A program made the position numbers and the translations under genes. 64,000 nucleotides of DNA, taken from assembly GCA_948099385.1 (NCBI GenBank), contig CANUEZ040000204.1:62001-126000 (forward strand), in the 5' to 3' direction. Positions 1-12,179 of the stretch are shown here, one piece after another. The DNA comes from Fasciola hepatica. Its lineage: Eukaryota; Platyhelminthes; Trematoda; Plagiorchiida; Fasciolidae. A model generated the notes under the pieces. The model searched no databases and was not told the DNA's origin. It was given only the letters and a program-made list of their open reading frames with translations. Within the stretch, counting starts at the first letter, position 1; every line of letters starts with the position of its first letter.

Positions 1-856
1 CATGTAGTGTATATGTTGAACAAAGCGTTCAGAGCCATATCGGATAGCCTTGTGGTTCGGGTGTTCTATTGACAATCGTTCACCCCAACCCTTGTACGTG
101 TCCCCGTGTGGACTCGGTCCATTTGCAATGCTCATGATTCCCTTAGCGGATCAAACAGCTGTACAGTGCTTCCAGAATGATCAGTTCAGTGTTCAAGCTG
201 CATGGAGAATCATATTATACAAATCTAATCTGCTACTGCTCAATTGCATTGTATCAGCAATTTGTGTTGATTGTTCATAAGGGAATGCCTTGGTTTTACT
301 TAGGCCCATAAATGGAGAAGTGATGGAACATAGGATTGGATCGGTGTGCGAGAATTTGGTTCTCACCGTAAAAAGCCAATTTGAAAGCCGAAGCCAGTTT
401 GGGGAGTGTGCTATATCATGTAGTGTATATGTTGAACAAAGCGATCAGAGCCATATCGGATAGCCTTGTGGTTCGGGTGTTCTATTGACAATCGTTCACC
501 CCAACCCTTGTACGTGTCCCCGTGTGGACTCGGTCCATTTGCAATGCTCATGATTCCCTTAGGGGATCAAACAGCTGTACAGTGCTTCCATCATTTTCAA
601 TGGTCAGTTCAGTGTTGAAGCTGCTTGGAGAATCATATTATACAAATCTAATCTGCTACTGCTCAACTGCATTGTATCAGCAATTTGTGTGGATTGATCA
701 TATGTGAAAGTCTTGGTTTTATTTAGGCCCATAAATGGAGAAGTGATGGAACATAGGATTGGATCGGTGTGCGAGAATTTGGTTCTCACCGTAGAAAGCC
801 AATTTGAAATTCGAAGTCAATTTGGGGAGTGTGCTATATCATGTAGTGTGTATGTT

Positions 857-871
857 GAACAAAGCGTTCAG
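857..871. other. Dyad TGAAC-N5-GTTCA in each unit
   Basis: A perfect 5 bp inverted repeat with a 5 bp spacer (AAAGC) near the start of the unit. It recurs in nearly all units. A recurrent variant changes the right arm to GATCA (units starting 417, 1685, 2532, 3800, 4645 and 5491), which breaks the symmetry. A protein-binding role is only a possibility; the dyad is short and could be chance. Confidence 0.55.
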
Positions 872-897
872 AGCCATATCGGATAGCCTTGTGGTTC

Positions 898-924
898 GGG
901 TGTTCTATTGACAATCGTTCACCC
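898..924. other. GGGTG...CACCC inverted repeat in the conserved core
   Basis: GGGTG and CACCC (5 bp arms) flank a 17 nt spacer inside the most conserved part of the unit. Most units keep both arms; a frequent GGATG variant weakens the left arm and a CACCCT variant appears in a few units. It could form a small hairpin in single strands or be a binding site; neither is shown by the sequence. Confidence 0.4.
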
Positions 925-947
925 CAACCCTTGTACGTGTCCCCGTG

Positions 948-960
948 TGGACTCGGTCCA
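948..960. other. Dyad TGGAC-TCG-GTCCA in each unit
   Basis: A perfect 13 bp dyad with a 3 bp centre lying in the best conserved segment. A few units in the 40-45 kb block read ACTCGATCC instead, losing one pair. The conservation fits a bound site but equally fits recent homogenisation. Confidence 0.5.
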
Positions 961-993
961 TTTGCAATGCTCATGATTCCCTTAGGGGATCAA

Positions 994-1005
994 ACAGCTG
1001 TACAG
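994..1005. other. Overlapping palindromes ACAGCTGT / CTGTACAG
   Basis: Two 8 bp perfect palindromes overlap by 4 bp. The common variant CATCTGTACAG destroys the first and keeps the second. CTGTACTG, seen mostly at 13-35 kb, breaks the second. The variants serve as markers for tracing unit lineages. No function can be assigned. Confidence 0.55.
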
Positions 1006-1187
1006 TGCTTCCAGAATTTTCAATGGTCAGTTCAGTGTTCAAGCTGCATGGAGAATCATATTATACAAATCTACTCTGCTACTGCTCAATTGCATTGTAT
1101 CAGCAATTTGTGTTGATTGTTCATAAGGGAATGCCTTGGTTTTACTTAGGCCCATAAATAGAGAAGTGATGGAACATAGGATTGGAT

Positions 1188-1214
1188 CGGTGTGCGAGAA
1201 TTTGTTTCTCACCG
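1188..1214. other. Bulged hairpin CGGTG-AGAA / TTCT-CACCG
   Basis: CGGTG pairs with CACCG and AGAA with TTCT around a 5 nt loop, with a 4 nt bulge (TGCG) on the left arm: nine base pairs. Across units the loop reads TTTGG, TTTGT, TTTTG or TTTGA while both arms usually stay intact. Exceptions are 2460-2485 and 37888-37910, where TTCTC becomes TTCGC and can pair with the upstream GCGA instead, and the 20-25 kb and 32.8 kb units, which have lost the inner arm. It would form in RNA or single-stranded DNA; whether it does is unknown. Confidence 0.5.
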
Positions 1215-4200
1215 TAAAAAGCCAATTTGAAAGCCGAAGCCAGTTCGGGGCGTTTGCTGTATCATGTAGTGTATATGTTGAACAAAGCGTTCAGAGCCAT
1301 ATCGGATAGCCTTGTGGCTCGGGTGTTCTATTGACAATCGTTCACCCCAACCCTTGTACGTGTCCCCGTGTGGACTCGGTCCATTTGCAATGCTCATGAT
1401 TCCTTAGGGGATCAAACAGCTGTACAGTGCTTCCAGAATTTTCAATGGTCAGTTCAGTGTTCAAGCTGCATGGAGAATCATATTATACAAATCTACTCCG
1501 CTACTGCTCAATTGCATTGTATCAGCAATTTGTGTGGATTGTTCATGAGCGAATGCCTTGGTTTTACTTAGGCCCATAAATGGAGAAGTGATGGAACATA
1601 GGATTGGATCGGTGTGCGAGAATTTGGTTCTCACCGTAAAAAGCCAATTTGAAAGCCGAAGCCATTTCGGGGAGTTGGCTGTATCATGTAGTGTATATGT
1701 TGAACAAAGCGATCAGAGCCATATCGGATAGCCTTGTGGTTCGGGTGTTCTATTGACAATCGTTCACCCCAACCCTTGTACGTGTCCCCGTGTGGACTCG
1801 GTCCATTTGCAATGCTCATGATTCCCTTAGCGGATCAAACAGCTGTACAGTGCTTCCATAATTTTCAATGGTCACTTCAGTGTTCAAGCTGCATGGAGAA
1901 TCATATTATACAAATCTACTCCGCTACTGCTCAATTGCATTGTATCAGCAATTTGTGTTGATTGTTCAAAGGGGAATGACTTGGTTTTACTTAGACCCAT
2001 AAATGGAGAAGTGATGGAACATAGGATTGGATCGGTGTGCGAGAATTTTGTTCTCACCGTAAAAAGCCAATTTGAAAGCCGAAGCCAGTTTGGGGAGTGT
2101 GCTATATCATGTAGTGTATATGTTGAACAAAGCGTTCAGAGCCATATCGGATAGCCTTGTGTTTCGGGTGTTCTATTGACAATCGTTCACCCCAACCCTT
2201 GTACGTGTCCCCGTGTGGACTCGGTCCATTTGCAATGCTCATGATTCCCTTAGGGGATCAAACAGCTGTACAGTGCTTCCATCATTTTCAATGGTCAGTT
2301 CAGTGTTCAAGCTGCATGGAGAATCATATTATACAAATCTAATCTGCTACTGCTCAATTGCATTGTATCAGCAATTTGTGTGGATTGTTCATAAGGGAAG
2401 GCCTTGGTTCAAATTAATCCCACAATCGGAGAAGTAATGGAACATAGGATTGGGTCGGTGTGCGAGAATAATTTTCGCACCGTAAGAAGCCAACTTTAAA
2501 AGCCGAAGCCAGTTTGGGGAGTGTGCTATATCATGTAGTGTATATGTTGAACAAAGCGATCAGAGCCATATCGGATAGCCTTGTGGTTCGGGTGTTCTAT
2601 TGACAATCGTTCACCCCAACCCTTGTACGTGTCCCCGTGTGGACTCGGTCCATTTGCAATGCTCATGATTCCCTTAGGGGATCAAACAGCTGTACAGTGC
2701 TTCCATCATTTTCAATGGTCAGTTCAGTGTTCAAGCTGCTTGGAGAATCATATTATACAAATCTACTCTGCTACTGCTCAATTGCATTGTATCAGCAATT
2801 TGTGTGGATTGATCATATGTGAAAGTCTTGGTTTTACTTAGGCCCATAAATGGGGAAGTGATGGAACATAGGATTGGATCGGTGTGCGAGAATTTGGTTC
2901 TCACCGTAAAAAGCCAATTTGAAAGCCGGAGCCAGTTTGGGGAGTGTGCTATATCATGTAGTGTATATGTTGAACAAAGCGTTCAGAGCCATATCGGATA
3001 GCCTTGTGGTTCGGGTGTTCTATTGACAATCGTTCACCCCAACCCTTTACGTGTCCCCGTGTGGACTCGGTCCATTTGCAATGCTCATGATTCCCTTAGG
3101 GGATCAAACAGCTGTACAGTGCTTCCATAATTTTCAATGGTCAGTTCAGTGTTCAAGCTGCTTGGAGAATCATATTATACAAATCTACTCTGCTACTGCT
3201 CAATTGCATTGTATCAGCAATTTGTGTGGATTGTTCATAAGGGAATGCCTTGGTTTTACTTAGGCCCATAAATGGAGAAGTGATGGAACATAGGATTGGA
3301 TCGGTGTGCGAGAATTTGGTTCTCACCGTAAAAAGCCAATTTGAAAGCCGAAGCCAGTTCGGGGCGTTTGCTGTATCATGTAGTGTATATGTTGAACAAA
3401 GCGTTCAGAGCCATATCGGATAGCCTTGTGGTTCGGGTGTTCTATTGACAATCGTTCACCCCAACCCTTGTACGTGTCCCCGTGTGGACTCGGTCCATTT
3501 GCAATGCTCATGATTCCCTTAGGGGATCAAACAGCTGTACAGTGCTTCCAGAATTTTCAATGGTCAGTTCAGTGTTCAAGCTGCATGGAGAATCATATTA
3601 TACAAATCTACTCCGCTACTGCTCAATTGCATTGTATCAGCAATTTGTGTGGATTGTTCATAAGGGAAGGCGTTGGTTCAAATTAATCCCACAATCAGAG
3701 AAGTGATGGAACATAGGATTGGATCGGTGTGCGAGAATTTGTTTCTCACCGTCAAAAGCCAATTTCAAAGCCGAAGCCAGTTTGGGGAGTGTGCTATATC
3801 ATGTAGTGTATATGTTGAACAAAGCGATCAGAGCCATATCGGATAGCCTTGTGGTTCGGGTGTACTATTGACAATCGTTCACCCCAACCCTTGTACGTGT
3901 CCCCGTGTGGACTCGGTCCATTTGCAATGCTCATGATTCCCTTAGGGGATCAAACATCTGTACAGTGCTTCCATAATTTTCAATGGTCAGTTCAGTGTTC
4001 AAGCTGCATGGAGAATCATATTATACAAATCTACTCTGCTACTGCTCAATTGCATTGTATCAGCAAGTTGTGTGGATTGTTCATAAGGGAATGCCTTGGT
4101 TTTACTTAGGCCCATAAATGGAGAAGTGATGGAACATAGGATTGGATCGGTGTGCGAGAATTTGGTTCTCACCGTCAAAAGCCAATTTGAAAGCCGAAGC

Positions 4201-5490
4201 CAGTTTGGGGAGTGTGCTATATCATGTAGTGTATATGTTGAACAAAGCGTTCAGAGCCATATCGGATAGCCTTGTGGTTCGGGTGTTATATTGACAATCG
4301 TTCACCCCAACCCTTTACGCGTCCCCGTGTGGACTCGGTCCATTTGCAATGCTCATGATTCCCTTAGCGGATCAAACAGCTGTACAGTGCTTCCATAATT
4401 TTCAATGGTCAGTTCAGTGTTCAAGCTGCATGGAGAATCATATTATACAAATCTACTCCGCTACTGCTGAATTGCATTGTATCAGCAATTTGTGTGGATT
4501 GTTCATAAGGGAAGGCGTTGGTTCAAATTAATCCCACAATCGGAGAAGTAATGGAACATAGGATTGGATCGGTGTGCGAGAATTTGTTTCTCACCGTCAA
4601 AAGCCAATTTGAAAGCCGAAGCCAGTTTGGGGAGTGTGCTATATCATGTAGTGTATATGTTGAACAAAGCGATCAGAGCCATATCGGATAGCCTTGTGAT
4701 TTGGGTGTTCTATTGACAATCGTTCACCCCAACCCTTGTACGTGTCCCCGTGTGGACTCGGTCCATTTGCAATGCTCATGATTCCCTTAGGGGATCAAAC
4801 AGCTGTACAGTGCTTCCAGAATTTTCAATGGTCAGTTCAGTGTTCAAGCTGCATGGAGAATCATATTATACAAATCTACTCTGCTACTGCTCAATTGCAT
4901 TGTATCAGCAATTTGTGTGGATTGTTCATAAGGGAATGCCTTGGTTTTACTTAGGCCCATAAATGGAGAAGTGATGGAACATAGGATTGGATCGGTGTGC
5001 GAGAATTTGTTTCTCACCGTAAAAAGCCAATTTGAAAGCCGAAGCCAGTTTGGGGAGTGTGCTATATCATGTAGTGTATATGTTGAACAAAGCGTTCAGA
5101 GCCATATCGGATAGCCTTGTGGTTCGGGTGTTCTATTGACAATCGTTCACCCCAACCCTTGTACGTGTCCCCGTGTGGACTCGGTCCATTTGCAATGCTC
5201 ATGATTCCCTTAGGGAATCAAACAGCTGTACAGTGCTTCCATAATTTTCAATGGTCAGTTCAGTGTTCAAGCTGCATGGAGAATCATATTATACAAATCT
5301 ACTCCGCTACTGCTCAATTGCATTGTATGAGCAATTTGTGTTGATTATTCATAAGGGAAGGCGTTGGTTCAAATTAATCCCACAATCGGAGAAGTGATGG
5401 AACATAGGATTGGATCGGTGTGCGAGAATTTGTTTCTCACCGTAAGAAGCCAATTTGAAAGCCGAAGCCAGTTTGGGGAGTGTGCTATAT

Positions 5491-8400
5491 CATGTAGTGT
5501 ATATGTTGAACAAAGCGATCAGAGCCATATCGGATAGCCTTGTGGTTCGGGTGTTCTATTGACAATCGTTCACCCCAACCCTTGTACGTGTCCCCGTGTG
5601 GACTCGGTCCATTTGCAATGCTCATGATTCCCTTAGGGGATCAAACAGCTGTACAGTGCTTCCATAATTTTCAATGGTCAGTTCAGTGTTCAAGCTGCAT
5701 GGAGAATCATATTATACAAATCTACTCTGCTACTGCTCAATTGCATTGTATCAGCAATTTGTGTTGATTGTTCATAAGGGAATGCCTTGGTTTTACTTAG
5801 GCCCATAAATGGAGAAGTGATGGAACATAGGATTGGATCGGTGTGCGAGAATTTGTTTCTCACCGTAAAAAGCCAATTTGAAAGCCGAAGCCAGTTTGGG
5901 GAGTGTGCTATATCATGTAGTGTATATGTTGAACAAAGCGTTCAGAGCCATATCGGATAGCCTTGTGGTTCGGGTGTTCTATTGACAATCGTTCACCCCA
6001 ACCCTTGTACGTGTCCCCGTGTGGACTCGGTCCATTTGCAATGCTCATGATTCCCTTAGTGGATCAAACAGCTGTACAGTGCTTCCATAATTTTCAATTG
6101 TCAGTTCAGTGTTCAAGCTGCATGGAGAATCATATTATACAAATCTACTCCGCTACTGCTGAATTGCATTGTATCAGCAATTTGTGTGGATTGTTCATAA
6201 GGGAAGGCGTTGGTTCAAATTAATCCCACAATCGGAAAAGTAATGGAACATAGGATTGGATCGGTGTGCGAGAATTTGTTTCTCACCGTCAAAAGCCAAT
6301 TTCAAACCCGAAGCCAGTTTGGGGAGTGTCCTGTGTCATGAATTGTATATGTTGAACAAAGCGTTCAGAGCCATATCGGATAGCCTTGTGGTTCGGGTGT
6401 TCTATTGACAATCGTTCACCCCAACCCTTGTACGTGTCCCCGTGTGGACTCGGTCCATTTGCAATGCTCATGATTCCCTTAGTGGATCAAACAGCTGTAC
6501 AGTGCTTCCAGAATTTTCAATGGTCAGTTCAGTGTTCAAGCTGCTTGGAGAATCATATTATACAAATCTACTCTGCTACTGCTCAATTGCATTGTATCAG
6601 CAATTTGTGTGGATTGTTCATAAGGGAATGCCTTGGTTTTACTTAGGCCCATAAATGGAGAAGTGATGGAACATAGGATTGGATCGGTGTGCGAGAATTT
6701 GGTTCTCACCGTAAAAAGCCAATTTGAAAGCCGAAGCCAGTTCGGGGCGTTTGCTGTATCATGTAGTGTATATGTTGAACAAAGCGTTCAGAGCCATATC
6801 GGATAGCCTTGTGGTTCGGGTGTTCTATTGACAATCGTTCACCCCAACCCTTGTACGTGTCCCCGTGTGGACTCGGTCCATTTGCAATGCTCATGATTCC
6901 CTTAGGGGATCAAACAGCTGTAAAGTGCTTCCATAATTTTCAATGGTCAGTTCAGTGTTCAAGCTGCATGGAGAATCATATTATACAAATCTAATCTGCT
7001 ACTGCTCAATTGCATTGTATCAGCAATTTGTGTGGATTGTTCATAAGGGAATGCCTTGGTTGAACTTAGGCCCATAAATGGAGAAGTGATGGAACATAGG
7101 ATTGGATCGGTGTGCGAGAATTTGGTTCTCACCGTAAAAAGCCAATTTGAAAGCCGAAGCCAGTTTGGGGAGTGTGCTATATCATGTAGTGTATATGTTG
7201 AACAAAGCGTTCAGAGCCATATCGGATAGCCTTGTGGTTCGGGTGTTCTATTGACAATCGTTCACCCCAACCCTTGTACGTGTCCCCGTGTGGACTCGGT
7301 CCATTTGCAATGCTCATGATTCCCTTAGTGGATCAAACAGCTGTACAGTGCTTCCATAATTTTCAATGGTCAGTTCAGTGTTCAAGCTGCATGGAGAATC
7401 ATATTATACAAATCTACTCCGCTACTGCTGAATTGCATTGTATCAGCAATTTGTGTGGATTGTTCATAAGGGAAGGCGTTGGTTCAAATTAATCCCACAA
7501 TCGGAAAAGTAATGGAACAGAGGATTGGATCGGTGTGCGAGAATTTGTTTCTCACCGTCAAAAGCCAATTTCAAACCCGAAGCCAGTTTGGGGAGTGTCC
7601 TGTGTCATGAATTGTGTATGTTGAACAAAGCGTTCAGAGCCATATCGGATAGCCTTGTGGTTCGGGTGTTCTATTGACAATCGTTCACCCCAACCCTTGT
7701 ACGTGTCCCCGTGTGGACTCGGTCCATTTGCAATGCTCATGATTCCCTTAGGGGATCAAACAGCTGTACAGTGCTTCCATAATTTTCAATGGTCAGTTCA
7801 GTGTCCAAGCTACATGGAGAATCATATTATACAAATCTACTCTGCTACTGCTCAATTGCATTGTATCAGCAATTTTTGTGGATTGTTCATAAGGGAATGC
7901 CTTGGTTTTACTTAGGCCCATAAATGGAGAAGTGATGGAACATAGGATTGGATCGGTGTATGAGAATTTGGTTCTCACCGTAAAAAGCCAATTTGAAAGC
8001 CGAAGCCAGTTCAAGGCGTTTGCTGTATCATGTAGTGTATATGTTGAACAAAGCGTTCAGAGCCATATCGGATAGCCTTGTGGTTCGGGTGTTCTATTGA
8101 CAATCGTTCACCCCAACCCTTGTAAGTGACCCCGTGTGGACTCGGTCCATTTGCAATGCTCATGATTCCCTTAGGGGATCAAACAGCTGTACAGTGCTTC
8201 CATCATTTTCAATGGTCAGTTCAGTGTTAAAGCTGCATGGAGCATCATATTATACAAATCTACTCTGCTACTGCTCAATTGCATTGTATCAGTAATTTGT
8301 GTGGATTGTTCATAAGGGAATGCCTTGGTTTTACTTAGGCCCATAAATGGAGAAGTGATGGAACATAGGATTGGATCGGTGTGCGAGAATTTGTTTCTCA

Positions 8401-11400
8401 CCGTCAAAAGCCAATTTCAAAGCCGAAGCCAGTTTGGGGAGTGTCCTGTGTCATGAATTGTGTATGTTGAACAAAGCGTTCAGAGCCATATCGGATAGCC
8501 TTGTGGTTCGGGTGTTCTATTGACAATCGTTCATCCCAACCCTTGTACGTGTCCCCGTGTGGACTCGGTCCATTTGCAATGCTCATGATTCCCTTAGGGG
8601 ATCAAACAGCTGTACAGTGCTTCCATCATTTTCAATGGTCAGTTCAGTGTTCAAGCTGCTTGGAGAATCATATTATACAAATCTACTCTGCTACTGCTCA
8701 ATTGCATTGTATCAGCAATTTGTGTGGAATGTTCATAAGGGAATGCCTTGGTTGAACTTAGGCCCATAAATGGAGAAGTGATGGAACATAGGATTGGATC
8801 GGTGTGCGAGAATTTGTTTCTCACCGTAAAAAGCCAATTTGAAAGCCGAAGCCAGTTTGGGGAGTGTGCTATATCATGTAGTGTATATGTTGAACAAAGC
8901 GTTCAGAGCCATATCGGATAGCCTTGTGGTTCGGGTGTTTTATTGACAATCGTTCACCCTAACCCTTGTACGTGTCCCCGTGTGGACTCGGTCCATTTGC
9001 AATGCTCATGATTCCCTTAGGGGATCAAACAGCTGTACAGTGCTTCCATAATTTTCAATGGTCAGTTCAGTGTTCAAGCTGCATGGAGAATCATATTATA
9101 CAAATCTAATCTGCTACTGCTCAATTGCATTGTATCAGCAATTTGTGTGGATTGTTCATAAGGGAATGCCTTGGTTTTACTTAGGCCCATAAATGGAGAA
9201 GTGATGGAACATAGGATTGGATCGGTGTGCGAGAATTTGGTTCTCACCGTAAAAAGCCAATTTGAAAGCAGAAGCCAGTTTGTGGAGTGTGCTATATTAT
9301 GTAGTGTATATGTTGAACAAAGCGTTCAGAGCCATATGGGATAGCCTTGTGGTTCGGGTGTTCTATTGACAATCGTTCACCCCAACCCTTGTACGTGTCC
9401 CCGTGTGGACTCGGTCCATTTGCAATGCTCATGATTCCCTTAGTGGATCAAACATCTGTACAGTGCTTCCATAATTTTCAATGGTCAGTTCAGTGTTCAA
9501 GCTGCATGGAGAATCATATTATACAAATCTACTCCGCTACTGCTGAATTGCATTGTATCAGCAATTTGTGTGGATTGTTCATAAGGGAAGGCGTTGGTTC
9601 AAATTAATCCCACAATCGGAGAAGTAATGAAACCTGGGATTGGATCGGTGTGCGAGAATTTGTTTCTCACCGTCAAAAGCCAATTTCAAAGCCGAAGCCA
9701 GTTTGGGGAGTGTCCTGTGTCATGAATTGTGTATGTTGAACAAAGCGTTCAGAGCCATATCGGATAGCCTTGTGATTTGGTTGTTCTATTGACAATCGTT
9801 CACCCCAACCCTTGTACGTGTCCCCGTGTGGACTCGTTCCATTTGCAATGCTCATGATTCCCTTAGGGGATCAAACAGCTGTACAGTGCTTCCATAATTT
9901 TCAATGGTCAGTTCAGTGTTCAAGCTGCTTGGAGAATCATATTATACAAATCTAATCTGCTACTGCTCAATTGCATTGTATCAGCAATTTGTGTGGATTG
10001 TTCATAAGGGAATGCCTTGGTTGAACTTAGGCCCATAAATGGAGAAGTGATGAAACATAGGATTGGATCGGTGTGCGAGAATTTGGTTCTCACCGTAAAA
10101 AGCCAATTTGAATACCGAAGCCAGTTTGGGGAGTGTGCTATATCATGAATTGTGTATGTTGAACAAAGCGTTCAGAGCCATATCGGATAGCCTTGTGGTT
10201 CGGGTGTTCTATTGACAATCGTTCACCTCAACCCTTGTACGTGTCCCCGTGTGGACTCGGTCCATTTGCAATGCTCATGATTACCTTAGGGGATCAAACA
10301 GCTGTACAGTGCTTCCAGAATTTTCAATGGTCAGTTCAGTGTTCAAGCTGCTTGGAGAATCATATTATACAAATCTACTCTGCTACTGCTCAATTGCATT
10401 GTATCAGCAATTTTTGTGGATTGTTCATAAGGGAATGCCTTGGTTTTACTTAGGCCCATAAATGGAGAAGTGATGGAACATAGGATTGGATCGGTGTATG
10501 AGAATTTGGTTCTCACCGTAAAAAGCCAATTTGAAAGCCGAAGCCAGTTTGGGGAGTGTGCTATATCATGTAGTGTATATGTTGAACAAAGCGTTCAGAG
10601 CCATATGGGATAGCCTTGTGGTTCGGGTGTTCTATTGACAATCGTTCACCCCAACCCTTGTACGTGTCCCCGTGTGGACTCGGTCCATTTGCAATGCTCA
10701 TGATTCACTTAGGGGATCAAACATCTGTACAGTGCTTCCATAATTTTCAATGGTCAGTTCAGTGTTCAAGCTGCATGGAGAATCATATTATACAAATCTA
10801 ATCTGCTACTGCTCAATTGCATTGTATCAGCAATTTGTGTGGATTGATCATATGTGAAATTTAAATTTTACTTAGGCCCATAAATGGAGAAATGATGGAA
10901 CATAGGTTTGGATCGGTGTGCGAGAATTTGGTTCTCACCGTAAAAAGCCAATTTGAAAGCCGAAGCCAGTTTGGGGAGTGTCCTGTGTCATGAATTGTGT
11001 ATGTTGAACAAAGCGTTCAGAGCCATATCGGATAGCCTTGTGGTTTGGGTGTTCTATTGACAATCGTTCACCCCAACCCTTGTACGTGTCCCCGTGTGGA
11101 CTCGGTCCATTTGCAATGCTCATGATTCCCTTAGTGGATCAAACATCTGTACAGTGCTTCCAGAATTTTCAATGGTCAGTTCAGTGTTCAAGCTGCATGG
11201 AGAATCATATTATACAAATCTAATCTGCTACTGCTCAATTGCATTGTATCAGCAATTTGTGTGGATTGTTCATAAGGGAATGCCTTGGTTTTACTTAGGC
11301 CCATAAATGGAGAAGTGATGGAACATAGGATTGGATCGGTGTGCGAGAATTTGTTTCTCACCGTAAAAAGCCAATTTGAAAGCCGAAGTCAATTTGGGGA

Positions 11401-12179
11401 GTGTGCTATATCATGTAGTGTATATGTTGAACAAAGCGTTCAGAGCCATATCGGATAGCCTTGTGGTTCGGGTGTTCTATTGACAATCGTTCACCCCAAC
11501 CCTTGTACGTGTCCCCGTGTGGACTCGGTCCATTTGCAATGCTCATGATTCCTTTAGTGGATCAAACAGCTGTACAGTGCTTCCATAATTTTCAATGGTC
11601 AGTTCAGTGTTCAAGCTGCATGGAGAATCATATTATACAAATCTACTCTGCTACTGCTCTATTGCATTGTATCAGCAATTTGTGTGGATTGTTCATAAGG
11701 GAATGCCTTGGTTGAACTTAGGCCCATAAATGGAGAAGTGATGGAACATAGGATTGGATCGGTGTGCGAGAATTTGGTTCTCACCGTAAAAAGCCAATTT
11801 GAAAGCCGAAGCCAGTTTGTGGAGTGTGCTATATCATGTAGTGTATATGTTGAACAAAGCGTTCAGAGCCATATCGGATAGCCTTGTGGTTCGGGTGTAC
11901 TATTGACAATCGTTCACCCCAACCCTTGTACGTGTCCCCGTGTGGACTCGGTCCATTTGCAATGCTCATGATTCCCTTAGTGGATCAAACAGCTGTAAAG
12001 TGCTTCCATAATTTTCAATGGTCAGTTCAGTGTGCAAGCTGCATGGAGAATCATATTATACAAATCTACTCCGCTACTGCTCAATTGCATTGTATCAGCA
12101 ATTTGTGTGGATTGTTCATAAGGGAAGGCGTTGGTTCAAATTAATCCCACAATCGGAGAAGTAATGGAACATAGGATTG
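5491..12179 (+). repeat. Array block with TCATGAATTG and GGTTCAAATT variants
   Basis: Unit starts: 5491, 5914, 6337, 6760, 7183, 7606, 8029, 8452, 8875, 9298, 9721, 10144, 10567, 10989, 11412, 11835. Units starting 6337, 7606, 8452, 9721 and 10989 begin with the junction GTGTCCTGTGTCATGAATTG instead of GCTATATCATGTAGTG, at spacings of 3, 2, 3 and 3 units. Units 5914, 7183, 9298 and 11835 carry the GGTTCAAATT linker, and in the first three of these the next unit opens with the CATGAATTG junction, so two markers travel together. The unit at 10567 has an unusual A+T-rich linker around 10855-10870. Confidence 0.6.

Larger units (their letters stand above)
840..1262 (+). repeat. Representative 423 bp satellite unit
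   Basis: A unit close to the apparent consensus, used here for unit coordinates. Positions 1-45 hold CATGTAGTGT and an inverted repeat TGAAC-N5-GTTCA. Positions 45-150 are the best conserved part: TTGTGGTTCGGGTG, CACCCCAACCC, CCCCGTGTGGACTCGG, then TTTGCAATGCTCATGATTCC. Positions 150-185 hold diagnostic variants: CTTAG followed by G, C or T, then CAGCTG or CATCTG, then CCATAATT, CCAGAATT or CCATCATT. Positions 185-270 include AAGCTGCATGGAG and a TACAAATCTA stretch. Positions 270-315 are a variable linker, normally ending TTAGGCCCATAAATGG. Positions 348-375 form a dyad, followed by a purine-rich AAAAAGCC/GAAAGCCGAAGCC tail. No frame is open through the unit. It is not clearly built from two halves. 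Confidence 0.95.
1..5490 (+). repeat. Array block with loose pentamer phasing (13 units)
   Basis: Unit starts: 1, 417, 840, 1263, 1685, 2108, 2532, 2955, 3377, 3800, 4223, 4645, 5068. Units at 417 and 2532 (2115 bp apart, five units) share CATCATTTTC, GCTGCTTGGAG and the linker GATCATATGTGAAAGTC. The tail CAGTTCGGGGCGTTTGC recurs at about 1243 and 3356. GCGATCAG marks units 417, 1685, 2532, 3800 and 4645, consistent with a five-unit spacing. The linker with GGTTCAAATTAATCCCAC appears in units 2108, 3377, 4223 and 5068. The first unit is 416 bp because 7 bp are missing after CCAGAAT near 174-181. The order is imperfect, so this is a decayed HOR. Confidence 0.6.

Noticed and set aside
889..910. 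RNA polymerase III B box (GGTTCG...) suggesting a tRNA-derived SINE origin
   Set aside because: GGTTCGGGTGT matches only the first part of the B box consensus. No A box lies at a suitable distance upstream, no cloverleaf can be drawn, and there is no A-rich tail or target-site duplication.
840..1262. CENP-B box
   Set aside because: The nearest match on the minus strand is in CCCCGTGTGGACTCGG, but the TTCG end of the motif does not fit at the required spacing. No unit improves it in what I read.
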